From JBCDBY01 sp039182715 (lineage in GTDB: Bacteria; Planctomycetota; PLA2): a stretch of 22,167 bases of DNA. Numbering within the stretch: position 1 is the first letter of the stretch; every line of letters starts with the position of its first letter. The notes below the pieces were generated by a model. It was not told where the DNA came from, ran no database searches, and saw only the letters and a program-made list of their open reading frames with translations. Position numbers and translations under genes: made by a program. Shown one piece after another: positions 1 through 7,860 of the stretch. The DNA is taken from the NCBI GenBank assembly GCA_039182715.1, contig JBCDBY010000033.1:1-22167 (forward strand). Reading direction: 5' to 3'.

Positions 1-55
1 CGAAACCTCCGCGCTCTCTCGTCCCTCTCTCCTCCGGAAGTAGTACGCGCTCCGG

Positions 56-1582
56 CTACGGCAGCAGCTCCAGGACCTTCGCCCGCAGCTCATCCGGCTG
101 GAACGGCTTCGCGAGGAACGCGGTGCGCCCATCGAGCTCCGGGAGACGCGTTCTCTCCGGATCCTGGAACCCGGAGACGAACAGCACGCGCAGATCGGGT
201 CGGCGGGCGCGCAGGCGTTCGGCGAGCTCCGGCCCGCTCAGGCCCGGCATGACCACGTCGGTCACGAGCAGGTCGAACTCGAGCGCCACCTTGAGTGCCG
301 TCTCGGCATCGGGCGCGGCGTGCAGCGTGTAGCCCGCTTCCTGCAGCTCCGAGACGAGCAGAGCGCGCACCGCGTCGTCGTCCTCCACCAGCAGGATCGA
401 GCCACGGCCCTCGGCCAGAGGCGTCTGTTGCTCCTCCGCGGGCGCCGACTCCTCCGCGGGCACCTGCGGGAGAAAGATCTCGAAGGTCGTCCCGCGCGCG
501 GGTGCGCTGCGCACGCGAATGGCGCCGCGGAACTGCCGGACGATGCCGTAGACCGTCGCAAGACCGAGTCCGGTCCCCTTGTCGCGATCCTTGGTGGTGA
601 AGAAGGGCTCGAAGATATGACGCTGCGTCTCCGCATCCATGCCCGCGCCGCTGTCGCGCACCTGAATGCGCACGTACGGGCCCGCCCTGAGCCCCGGCGC
701 TTCCGGCACGTCGCCCGCGCCGAGCTGCACCGCATCGGTCCGGACGGCCAGCGTGCCGCCCTCCGGCATCGCGTCGCGCGCGTTCACGACCAGGTTGACC
801 AGCACCTGCTCGAGCTGCCCCGGATCGGCGCGCACCGATCCGGTCGACTCCGCGACATCGACCTCGAACTTGATGTCGTCGCCCAGGAGCCGGCCGATCA
901 TCTTGCGCAGGTCCTCCACCGCGCGACCAATGTCGAGCACCTGCAGCTGCACCGGCTGGCTGCGACTGAAGGCGAGCAGCTGTCGCGTCAGGGTCGCGGC
1001 GCGATTCGACGCGCCCAACAGCTGCTCGATTTCGTCCACGCATTCGCCACGCGGCGCCAGCTTGCGCTTCAGGATGTTCCCGTAGCCCTGGATGACGGTG
1101 AGCATGTTGTTGAAGTCGTGCGCGACGCCGCCCGCCAGCCGACCCACCGCCTCCATCTTCTGCGCCTGCCGCAACTGGCGCAGCAGCTCCTCGCGCTGCT
1201 CGCGCTCTTCGTACCGTTCGAGCGCATCCGACACGACCGGCGCGAGACGCTCGAGGTTGTTCTTCAGCACGAGGTTGTCCGCGCCGAGCTCGATGCACTG
1301 CACCATCGTCTCTTCGCTCATGCTTGACGAGACGATGATGAACGGCACGCGCAACGACGTGCGACGCAAAAGGCGCAATGCCGGGAGCGCTCCGAACGAC
1401 GGAAGCGTGACGTCCGACAGGACGATGTGCCACGCACTTGTTGAGAGCGATTCTCGATAGGCCGATTCGTCCTGCACGATCTCCGCCAACGTTTCGTAGC
1501 CGGCATCCTGCAGACACTGCAACGCGCGTTGCGCGTCGTCTTCGTTCGACTCGACATAGAGCACGTGAAGCGGCTCGTTCAT
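56..1582 (-). CDS. Cytosolic hybrid histidine kinase (receiver - HisKA - HATPase - receiver)
   Basis: Signal-transduction kinase built as receiver, dimerisation/phosphoacceptor domain, ATP-binding domain and a second receiver. Numbering from the longest reading (TTG at 1600, 514 residues): the first receiver spans about 10-130 with phospho-Asp D63 (LSDVTLP) and Lys K113. The HisKA H-box is AGGVAHDFNN with H161. The HATPase has an N-box (NLVVNARDAM), a G1 box (DSGAG near 316) and a G2 box (GTGLGLA, 342-348). The second receiver runs 400-514 with D448 (TDVVMPG) and K498 (AKPF). There is no membrane segment or PAS domain, so the N-terminal receiver is the probable input and the kinase part of a phosphorelay. 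Start is uncertain: ATG at 1582 gives MNEPLHVLYVE, a typical receiver beginning; ATG 1591 and TTG 1600 are in frame, and none has a clear ribosome site. It is divergent from the respiratory operon with 135 bases between, so control of that operon is possible but unproven. Confidence 0.9.
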   Translation of the reverse strand: MNEPLHVLYVESNEDDAQRALQCLQDAGYETLAEIVQDESAYRESLSTSAWHIVLSDVTLPSFGALPALRLLRRTSLRVPFIIVSSSMSEETMVQCIELGADNLVLKNNLERLAPVVSDALERYEEREQREELLRQLRQAQKMEAVGRLAGGVAHDFNNMLTVIQGYGNILKRKLAPRGECVDEIEQLLGASNRAATLTRQLLAFSRSQPVQLQVLDIGRAVEDLRKMIGRLLGDDIKFEVDVAESTGSVRADPGQLEQVLVNLVVNARDAMPEGGTLAVRTDAVQLGAGDVPEAPGLRAGPYVRIQVRDSGAGMDAETQRHIFEPFFTTKDRDKGTGLGLATVYGIVRQFRGAIRVRSAPARGTTFEIFLPQVPAEESAPAEEQQTPLAEGRGSILLVEDDDAVRALLVSELQEAGYTLHAAPDAETALKVALEFDLLVTDVVMPGLSGPELAERLRARRPDLRVLFVSGFQDPERTRLPELDGRTAFLAKPFQPDELRAKVLELLP

Positions 1583-1717
1583 CAACCGCATTTTGCGCAA
1601 AAGCTTGGTGCGTCGTCGATGCTTCTTCCGTAAGCTTCTTTCCCGACGAAAACAGGGAGGAAACCCGTGCTGATTCGCGATTCTCGAAGTCGAAACCAGC
1701 AGGGCGAGTGAGGGCCC
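1583..1717. promoter_or_regulatory. Divergent intergenic region between the kinase and the actA operon
   Basis: This is the only substantial gap upstream of actA, so the operon promoter is expected here, as is the kinase promoter on the other strand. I could not find a convincing -35/-10 pair on either strand. Visible sequence features are two AAGCTT sites (1601-1606 and 1632-1637) and a direct repeat GCTTCTTCC / GCTTCTTTC at 1621-1629 and 1634-1642, 13 bases start to start. A strong Shine-Dalgarno-like GGGAGG lies at 1655-1660, followed by a tiny reading frame described separately. Confidence 0.5.
1667..1711 (+). CDS. Possible 14-codon leader reading frame upstream of actA
   Basis: GTG at 1667 is preceded by GGGAGG (1655-1660) with a 6-base spacer, the best ribosome site near the operon start. 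It would encode MLIRDSRSRNQQGE and stop at TGA 1709-1711. That stop is in the same frame as actA, whose GTG is only 6 bases further on at 1718. The actA start itself has only a poorly spaced TGAGGG. A translated leader with re-initiation at actA would explain the layout, but a chance GGGAGG cannot be excluded in such GC-rich DNA. No regulatory codon runs (such as tandem rare codons) are evident. Confidence 0.3.
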   Translation: MLIRDSRSRNQQGE

Positions 1718-2371
1718 GTGTCACGCGTCTTCCCGCCCCGGTCTCGAGAGTATTTCCGCATTGCGGTGTTCGTGTTGGCGAGCGTGGGAGTGATCGCTAT
1801 CGCGGCGATCGCGTACTACGCAACACCGGCGTACACCCGCGTCGGCTACGCGCCGCGTCAACCGATCAACTTCAGCCACAAGCTGCACGTCGGCGGACTC
1901 GGCATGGACTGCCGCCACTGCCACACGCACGTCGGCGAGTCGCCGCATGCCAACGTGCCGTCGATGCAGACCTGTCTCAACTGCCACGGCACGCGCCTCG
2001 GCAACGTCGCCGGCGGTAGTGCCGCGCTGCGCCACCTGCGCGAGGCGGAGGAGACGGGCCGTCCGGTGGAGTGGGCGCGCGTGCACAAGGTGCCGGACTA
2101 CGCCTACTTCAATCACGCGGTGCACGTGAAGCGCGGCGTGAGCTGCGTGAGCTGCCACGGACGCATCGACGAGATGGAGGTCGTGCGCCACGAGGAGCCG
2201 CTCTCCATGTCGTGGTGCCTCGAGTGCCACCGCAACCCGGCGCCCCACGTGCGCCCCGCCGACAAGGTCTACGACCTCGCGTGGCAGGGCAGCTCGGAGG
2301 AGATCGGCCGACAACTCATCGAACAGGCGGGCATCAAGCCGCCGGAAGACTGCTCGGGGTGCCACCGATGA
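1718..2371 (+). CDS. actA: Alternative complex III subunit ActA, pentaheme cytochrome c
   Basis: Membrane-anchored multiheme cytochrome c of alternative complex III (ACIII), which oxidises quinol in place of a bc1 complex. The 217-residue product has one N-terminal membrane helix (about 14-34), then a periplasmic part with five CXXCH heme sites: CRHCH 65-69, CLNCH 86-90, CVSCH 143-147, CLECH 167-171 and CSGCH 212-216. Additional His residues (for example in NFSHKLH and FNHAVH) can act as distal ligands. Five hemes is the number known for ActA. The start is GTG 1718; the preceding in-frame stop at 1709 limits extension. The stop TGA overlaps the ATG of actB by 4 bases (ATGA). The role follows from the family and from its place first in an actABCDEF set. 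The last CXXCH lies at the extreme C-terminus, as if contacting a partner subunit (inference). Confidence 0.95.
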   Translation: MSRVFPPRSREYFRIAVFVLASVGVIAIAAIAYYATPAYTRVGYAPRQPINFSHKLHVGGLGMDCRHCHTHVGESPHANVPSMQTCLNCHGTRLGNVAGGSAALRHLREAEETGRPVEWARVHKVPDYAYFNHAVHVKRGVSCVSCHGRIDEMEVVRHEEPLSMSWCLECHRNPAPHVRPADKVYDLAWQGSSEEIGRQLIEQAGIKPPEDCSGCHR

Positions 2372-5274
2372 ACCACTGGCGCAGCCTGGACGAACACGCC
2401 CAGAACGACGAGTACCGCAAGTGGGCCGACCGGGAGTTTCCCGACTTCGGCTCCGCGCGCGCGAATCGTCGTGACTTCATCAAGGGCCTCGGCGCCGCGC
2501 TCGCCGCGGCCGGCCTGATCTCCTGCCGACGCCCGGACACGCGCATCGTGCCCTACGGCGAGAGCCCGCCCGAAGTGGTGCCCGGCCTGCCGCTCTACTA
2601 CGCGACCACCTACGTGCGCGGCGGACAGGCGATGGGCGTGCTCGCGGAAACGCACGTCGGCCGCCCGATCAAGCTCGAGGGCAATCCGCTCCACCCCGCC
2701 AACGCGGGCAAGCTGGATGCGTTCGCGCAGGCGGCGATTCTCGATCTCTACGACCCCGACCGATCGCGCCGCCTGCTGCTCGACGGCAAGGCCGCCGACT
2801 GGGAGAAGGCGTTCCTGCCGACGATCGAGGCGCTCCGCGAAAGCGACGGCACCGGCGTGGCGATCCTCTCCGGGCGCACCTGTTCGCCCGCGGTCGAGAT
2901 GCTGCGCGCGGACATCCGCAAGGCGATGCCGAAGGTGCGCATCGTCGAGTGGGAGCCGCTCGATCCGAACCCGCTTCCGTACGAAGCGCAATACGACCTC
3001 GAGAAGGCGGACCGCATTCTTGCGCTCGACGCCGACCCGCTCGGCCTCGAGGACGAAGCCACGCGCCACATGCGCGGCTGGTCGCAGGGGCGCGGCGGCG
3101 ACGCAGGTTCGTCCATGAACCGGCTGTATGTCGCCGAGCCGCATCTCACCACGACCGGGATGGCCGCGGACCACCGGCTGCGCATGCGCGCGTCGGAGAT
3201 CGGTCGCATGGCGGGGCCGTGGTTCGAAGCGGCGCTGGCCGACCTTCGTTCGGCCGGCAAGCGCGGCGTCGTCATCGCCGGCCGTCGTCAGCCGCCGGGC
3301 GTGCACGCCGCGGCGCGCGCGATCAACGAGTCGCTGCAGAGCGAGGCGGTGCGCTACACCGCGCGCGTCACCGAGGCGGAGCCGCTCGCGTCGCTCGCCA
3401 CGAGCCCGGTGACGACGCTCATCGTCGTCGACGCCAACCCGGCGCTGACCGCGATGGGTTCGCCCGCACTGAGCCAGGCGATGGAGCAGGCGCAGACGAT
3501 CATCCACCTCGGCGCCTACCGCGACGAGACGGCGCGCCGCGCCACCTGGCACGTGCCGATGGCGCACTGGCTCGAAAGCTGGGGCGACGCGCTCGCGCGC
3601 AACACGCTCTCCCCCATCCAGCCGATGATCGATCCCATCTTCGGCGGCAAGTCGGAGTTGGAGTTCCTCGCGCTGCTCGCCGGCCGCACGGAATCGCCGC
3701 GCGAGCTGGTCGAGACGAGCTACCGCAAGCTCGTGCCGAACGGCGACTGGAACCGCTACCTGCATCGCGGCGTCGCCGTGACGACGCCGGCCGAGCGCGA
3801 GGCGCCCGCGGCGAAGGACGGCATGGCGCCGCTCGCCGAGGGCGAGTACGAGATCTGCTTCGCCGCCAGCTCGTCGGTCTGGGACGGCCGCTACGCCAAC
3901 AACGCGTGGCTGCTCGAATCGCCGGATCCGGTCACGAAGCTCGTCTGGGACAACGCCGCGATCATCGGTCCGGCCGACGCCAAGGCGCTGAAGGTCGAGA
4001 ACGGCGACGTCCTCAAGATCTCGACGGCGGAGGGCGCGGTGCAGCTGCCCGCCATGATCCTGCCGGGCGCCGCGCCGAAGAGCATCCAGGTCGCCCTGGG
4101 CTTCGGTCGCGAGTACGCCGGACAACTCGGACGCCACGCGGGTCGCGACGCGTACCCCGCGCGCGGCGCGGGCGGCGATATCCAGATGGCCGTCAAGGTC
4201 GAGAAGACCCCGCGCTATCACCCGCTCGCCACCACGCAGCAGCACTGGACCATCGAGACGCACGAGGTGGTCGAGGGCGCGGTCGAGGATCGCGCGCTGA
4301 TCCGCTCGACGGACAAGGGCACGTTCGACGAGTCCCCCGACCTCTTCCAGCACATGGGCATCCCCGAGCCGAAGAAGGGCGCCCACAACATCTTCTCCCC
4401 CGATCCGTCCTACACCGTGCCGGAGAACGAGAGCCCGCACCAGTGGGGCATGGCGATCGACCTGACGCGCTGCATCGGCTGCAACGCCTGCGCGGTCGCC
4501 TGCCAGTCGGAGAACAACGTCCCGATCGTCGGCAAGGACGAGGTCATCCGCGGACGCGAGATGAGCTGGATCCGCATCGACCGCTTCTTCGAGGGCGATC
4601 CCGAGGGCGACGTCTCGGTCGTGTCGCAGCCGATGCTCTGCCAGCACTGCGAGAACGCGCCCTGCGAGGTCGTCTGCCCGGTCAACGCGACGGTGCACGA
4701 CGACGACGGGCTGAACCTGATGGTCTACAACCGCTGCATCGGCACGCGCTACTGCGCGAACAACTGCCCCTACAAGGTGCGGCGCTTCAACTACACCGAC
4801 TACAACAAGAACACGCTGCGCGAGAGCGAGGATCCGTTCGACGGCGATCCCGCCCCGAACCCGGCCGACGGCCTCTTCCAGCCCCAGGCATTCCAGAACC
4901 CGCTGGCGGAGATGCTGGCGCTCTCGAAGAACCCCGACGTGACGGTCCGCATGCGCGGCGTCATGGAGAAGTGCACGTTCTGTGTGCAGCGCATTCAGGC
5001 GGCCAAGATCCAGCAGAAGGTGGACGCGGGTCAGACCGAACCGGAGCTGGTCCCCGACGGGGACATCCGCACCGCCTGCGAGCAGACCTGCGCGACCGAC
5101 GCCATCGTCTTCGGCAACATCGCCGACCCCACGTCGCGCGTGAGCAAGGCGCGGGCGCATCAGCGCGCCTACAAGGTGCTCGACCACCTCAATGTCCGGC
5201 CGCGCGTCAGCTACCTCGGGCGCATCTACAACCCGAATCCGGCGCTGGCGACGGAAGAAGGTGAGGGCGCATGA
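2368..5274 (+). CDS. actB: Alternative complex III subunit ActB, molybdopterin-oxidoreductase-like plus iron-sulfur domain
   Basis: Large periplasmic ACIII subunit, 968 residues, fusing a molybdopterin-oxidoreductase-like region (about 60-660, thought to lack the cofactor in this family) with a ferredoxin-like region (about 690-930). Fifteen Cys are arranged as 702/705/708/712, 758/761/766/770, 790/796/800 and 869/872/904/908. This fits three [4Fe-4S] clusters and one [3Fe-4S] cluster, as known for ActB. The N-terminus carries a twin-arginine-type signal (NRRDFIKGLG, R34-R35) followed by a hydrophobic stretch and LISC with C53, which looks like a lipobox, so Tat export and lipid anchoring at C53 are both plausible. 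The start ATG 2368 overlaps the actA stop, and the open frame upstream is only actA read in another frame. The 3' end overlaps the next ATG by 4 bases. Electrons would pass between its clusters and the ActA hemes. Confidence 0.95.
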   Translation: MNHWRSLDEHAQNDEYRKWADREFPDFGSARANRRDFIKGLGAALAAAGLISCRRPDTRIVPYGESPPEVVPGLPLYYATTYVRGGQAMGVLAETHVGRPIKLEGNPLHPANAGKLDAFAQAAILDLYDPDRSRRLLLDGKAADWEKAFLPTIEALRESDGTGVAILSGRTCSPAVEMLRADIRKAMPKVRIVEWEPLDPNPLPYEAQYDLEKADRILALDADPLGLEDEATRHMRGWSQGRGGDAGSSMNRLYVAEPHLTTTGMAADHRLRMRASEIGRMAGPWFEAALADLRSAGKRGVVIAGRRQPPGVHAAARAINESLQSEAVRYTARVTEAEPLASLATSPVTTLIVVDANPALTAMGSPALSQAMEQAQTIIHLGAYRDETARRATWHVPMAHWLESWGDALARNTLSPIQPMIDPIFGGKSELEFLALLAGRTESPRELVETSYRKLVPNGDWNRYLHRGVAVTTPAEREAPAAKDGMAPLAEGEYEICFAASSSVWDGRYANNAWLLESPDPVTKLVWDNAAIIGPADAKALKVENGDVLKISTAEGAVQLPAMILPGAAPKSIQVALGFGREYAGQLGRHAGRDAYPARGAGGDIQMAVKVEKTPRYHPLATTQQHWTIETHEVVEGAVEDRALIRSTDKGTFDESPDLFQHMGIPEPKKGAHNIFSPDPSYTVPENESPHQWGMAIDLTRCIGCNACAVACQSENNVPIVGKDEVIRGREMSWIRIDRFFEGDPEGDVSVVSQPMLCQHCENAPCEVVCPVNATVHDDDGLNLMVYNRCIGTRYCANNCPYKVRRFNYTDYNKNTLRESEDPFDGDPAPNPADGLFQPQAFQNPLAEMLALSKNPDVTVRMRGVMEKCTFCVQRIQAAKIQQKVDAGQTEPELVPDGDIRTACEQTCATDAIVFGNIADPTSRVSKARAHQRAYKVLDHLNVRPRVSYLGRIYNPNPALATEEGEGA

Positions 5275-7211
5275 CGACCAACGTCGCCTCGCGCGAGCCG
5301 CTGGTTCTCGGCGAGCCCACCTACCAGGACGTCACCGAGAAGGTCTGCGGCATGCTCGACCGCAAGCCGCCCAAGTGGTGGTTGCCCGCGTTCCTCATCG
5401 CCGGCGCCGTCGCGACGATGGGCCTCGTGCTGATCGTCTACCAGATCGTCACCGGCGTCGGCGTCTGGGGTCTCAACAACCCGGTCGGCTGGGCGTGGGA
5501 CATCACCAACTTCGTCTTCTGGGTCGGCATCGGCCACGCCGGCACGCTCATCTCCGCCATCCTGCTGCTCCTGCGGCAGAAGTGGCGCATGAGTATCAAC
5601 CGCGCCGCCGAGGCGATGACGCTGTTTGCCGTCAGCTGCGCGGGCATCTACCCGCTCATCCACGTCGGCCGCGTCTGGTGCGTGCACTTCCTCGCGCCGA
5701 TCCCGAACCACCTCGCGATCTGGCCCAACATGAAGAGCCCGCTGCTGTGGGACGTCTTCGCGATCACGACTTACGCGATCGTCTCGCTGCTCTTCTGGGA
5801 CGTCGGGCTGATTCCCGACATCGCCACGCTGCGCGACCGCGCCAAGAAGAAGTCGATGCAGATCGTCTACGGCGTCTTCGCGCTCGGCTGGCGCAGCGGC
5901 CAGCGCAACTGGCAGCACTACGAGATGGCCTGCCTGCTGCTCGCGGGTCTGGCGACCCCGCTGGTCATCTCGGTGCACACGATCGTCAGCTTCGACTTCG
6001 CCACCTCGGTCATTCCCGGCTGGCACACGACGATCTTCCCGCCGTATTTCGTCGCGGGCGCGATCTTCAGCGGCTTCGCCATGGTGATCACGCTGCTCGT
6101 GCCGGTGCGCAAGCTCTTCAAGCTCGAGGCGGTCATTACGGTCAAGCACTTCGACAACATGGCGAAGGTCATCCTGGCGACCGGTTGCATGGTCGGCCTC
6201 GCCTACCTGACCGAGTTCTTCGTCGCCTGGTACTCCGGCAACCCGTTCGAGTCCTTCGTCTTCTTCGAGAGCCGCATGAAGGGCCCCTACGCGAGCGCCT
6301 ACTGGACGATGATCGCCTGCAACGTGATCACGCCGCAGCTGCTCTGGTCGAAGTCGATCCGGCGCAACCCGTGGGCGCTGTTCGCGCTCTCGATCTTCGT
6401 CAACATCGGCATGTGGTTCGAGCGCTTCGTGATCATCGTCACGTCGCTCTCCGCCGACCTGCTGCCGGGCAGCTGGGGCATGTTCTATCCCACCTGGGTG
6501 GACGTGCTGACCTTCGTGGGGACCTTCGGCATCTTCGGGTCGCTCTTCCTGCTGTTCCTCCGCTTCTTCCCCGTGATCCCGATGCACGAGATCAAGCACA
6601 TCCTGCCCAAGACGGCGACCACGCCGGACGACGGCGCCCCCGACGTCGAGCCCTACGCGGTGCCCGGCCCGGTGCGCGAAGCGCAGGAGACGGCGGGCAT
6701 GGTGGCGGAGTTCCCCGACGAGGACGCGCTCAAGAAGGGGGCCGCGGCGCTGCGCGACCAGGGCTTCCAGCAGTTCGACGCGCACTCGCCCTACCCGATC
6801 CACGGGATGGAGCAGGCGCTCGGCCAGCCGCGCTCGGCGGTCGGACGCTACACGCTCGGCGGCGCGGTCATCGGACTGGTGCTCGCGATTTCCATGACCT
6901 ACTTCCCGAGCGCGGACTTCTATCCGCTCTACGTCGCGGGCAAGCCGGCCAACGCGTGGCCCGCCTTCGTCCCGATCTACTTCGAGTTGGCCGTGCTCCT
7001 CGGGGCGTTCGGCACGCTCTTCGGGCTCTTCCGCCTGGCGAACCTGACGGAGTGGTACCACCCGACGCTCAAGAACGAGCGCTTCGCCCGGGTGACGGAC
7101 GACCGATTCATGCTGGCCGTCGACGCGCAGGACCCGCGCTTCGACATCAAGAGGACCGCGATGCTGCTGCGCGAGGCGGGCGGCAAGCGCGTGACGCTGC
7201 TGGAGGTCTGA
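5271..7211 (+). CDS. actC/actD: Fused ActC-ActD membrane subunit of alternative complex III
   Basis: A 646-residue protein that joins two normally separate ACIII subunits. Residues 1-447 are an NrfD/PsrC-type quinol-site membrane protein (ActC) with about ten helices, ending in FPVIPMHEIKHILPK. Residues 448-475 form a Pro/Glu-rich linker. Residues 476-646 match ActD (DUF3341): a small cytoplasmic-type domain opening with GMVAEFPDEDALKKG and containing DAHSPYPIHGME, then two membrane helices (about 525-545 and 563-588), then a tail with TDDRFMLAVDAQDP. The reading frame is continuous, with no stop or ATG-stop overlap at the junction. The start ATG 5271 overlaps the actB stop by 4 bases. ActC would bind menaquinol or ubiquinol next to the ActB clusters; the role of ActD is not settled in the family. 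The fusion fixes the two subunits at 1:1. Confidence 0.93.
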   Translation: MTTNVASREPLVLGEPTYQDVTEKVCGMLDRKPPKWWLPAFLIAGAVATMGLVLIVYQIVTGVGVWGLNNPVGWAWDITNFVFWVGIGHAGTLISAILLLLRQKWRMSINRAAEAMTLFAVSCAGIYPLIHVGRVWCVHFLAPIPNHLAIWPNMKSPLLWDVFAITTYAIVSLLFWDVGLIPDIATLRDRAKKKSMQIVYGVFALGWRSGQRNWQHYEMACLLLAGLATPLVISVHTIVSFDFATSVIPGWHTTIFPPYFVAGAIFSGFAMVITLLVPVRKLFKLEAVITVKHFDNMAKVILATGCMVGLAYLTEFFVAWYSGNPFESFVFFESRMKGPYASAYWTMIACNVITPQLLWSKSIRRNPWALFALSIFVNIGMWFERFVIIVTSLSADLLPGSWGMFYPTWVDVLTFVGTFGIFGSLFLLFLRFFPVIPMHEIKHILPKTATTPDDGAPDVEPYAVPGPVREAQETAGMVAEFPDEDALKKGAAALRDQGFQQFDAHSPYPIHGMEQALGQPRSAVGRYTLGGAVIGLVLAISMTYFPSADFYPLYVAGKPANAWPAFVPIYFELAVLLGAFGTLFGLFRLANLTEWYHPTLKNERFARVTDDRFMLAVDAQDPRFDIKRTAMLLREAGGKRVTLLEV

Positions 7212-7212
7212 C

Positions 7213-7860
7213 GTGAACTGGACACTCTGGCGCCCCGCTCTCCTCTTCGTCGTCGCGCTCGCGATCGCGGTCGTCGCGGTCCTGGGCGTGCGCGGCACGA
7301 CCACCGAGACCCCGCCCCGGGAGTTCGACAAGGGCATGTGGGTGCAGCCCAAGGCGAAGGAGCAGTCGACCTCGCGGGTATTCGCCGACGGCCGCGTCGA
7401 CCGCATGCCGCCCGCCGGCACGATCGCCTGGGGCCGCGATGCGCAATTGCCCGACGCGAAGTTCGCGATCAATCTGCCGGAGGCCTATGCCGCGGAGCGC
7501 ATGCCGGTGACGTTCGACCGCGCGCTGCTCGAACGCGGCGAGGTGATCTTCGACCGCTACTGCATGCTCTGCCACGGGACGACCGGCGACGGCAAGGGCG
7601 TCACCACGCAGTTCGGCATGAACCAGCCGCCCGCGCTCTTCGACGAGCGGCTCTTGGCGATGAGGGACGGCGAGATCTTCCAGATCATCACCGAGGGCAA
7701 GAACACCATGGGTCCGCTTGGCGGCCGCATTCGCCCGAAGGACCGATGGGCGGCGGTCGCCTGGGTGCGCGCGCTGCAGGCGGCGCACACCGGCACGATC
7801 GACGACGTACCCGCCGACGAGCGCCCCGAGCTCGAGACGCTCGACGAGGAGGCGAACTGA
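7213..7860 (+). CDS. actE: Alternative complex III subunit ActE, monoheme cytochrome c
   Basis: A 215-residue c-type cytochrome with one N-terminal membrane helix (about 8-27) and one heme site, CMLCH at 117-121, followed by GTTGDGKG, typical of class I cytochrome c. M166 in the NTMGPLGG stretch is a likely axial ligand. The N-terminal part between the helix and the heme domain carries MPPAGTIAWGRDAQL, a segment seen in ActE-type proteins. Start GTG 7213 has GGAGG at 7202-7206 and lies one base after the actCD stop; the stop TGA shares one base with the actF ATG. ActE is expected to hand electrons from ActA to the downstream oxidase. No lipobox Cys is present, so anchoring here is by the helix rather than by lipid. 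Confidence 0.9.
   Translation: MNWTLWRPALLFVVALAIAVVAVLGVRGTTTETPPREFDKGMWVQPKAKEQSTSRVFADGRVDRMPPAGTIAWGRDAQLPDAKFAINLPEAYAAERMPVTFDRALLERGEVIFDRYCMLCHGTTGDGKGVTTQFGMNQPPALFDERLLAMRDGEIFQIITEGKNTMGPLGGRIRPKDRWAAVAWVRALQAAHTGTIDDVPADERPELETLDEEAN

Noticed and set aside
1..55. Pyrimidine-rich stretch at the left edge
   Set aside because: It lies 3' of the kinase and has no hairpin, motif or coding signal that I can support.
1438..2019. Plus-strand open frame spanning the kinase start and actA
   Set aside because: It is in a different frame from actA, is Arg-rich with no motif, and runs antisense to the kinase; actA explains the region.
2071..2367. Upstream extension of the actB frame
   Set aside because: It lies within actA, reads as low-complexity Arg/Pro-rich sequence, and ATG 2368 begins the true signal region.
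2269..5187. Very long minus-strand open frame (972 codons) opposite actB
   Set aside because: The product is Arg/His/Ala/Val-rich with no domain, and it mirrors the strong G/C third-position bias of actB. Similar antisense frames occur opposite actCD, actF, ccoI and others.
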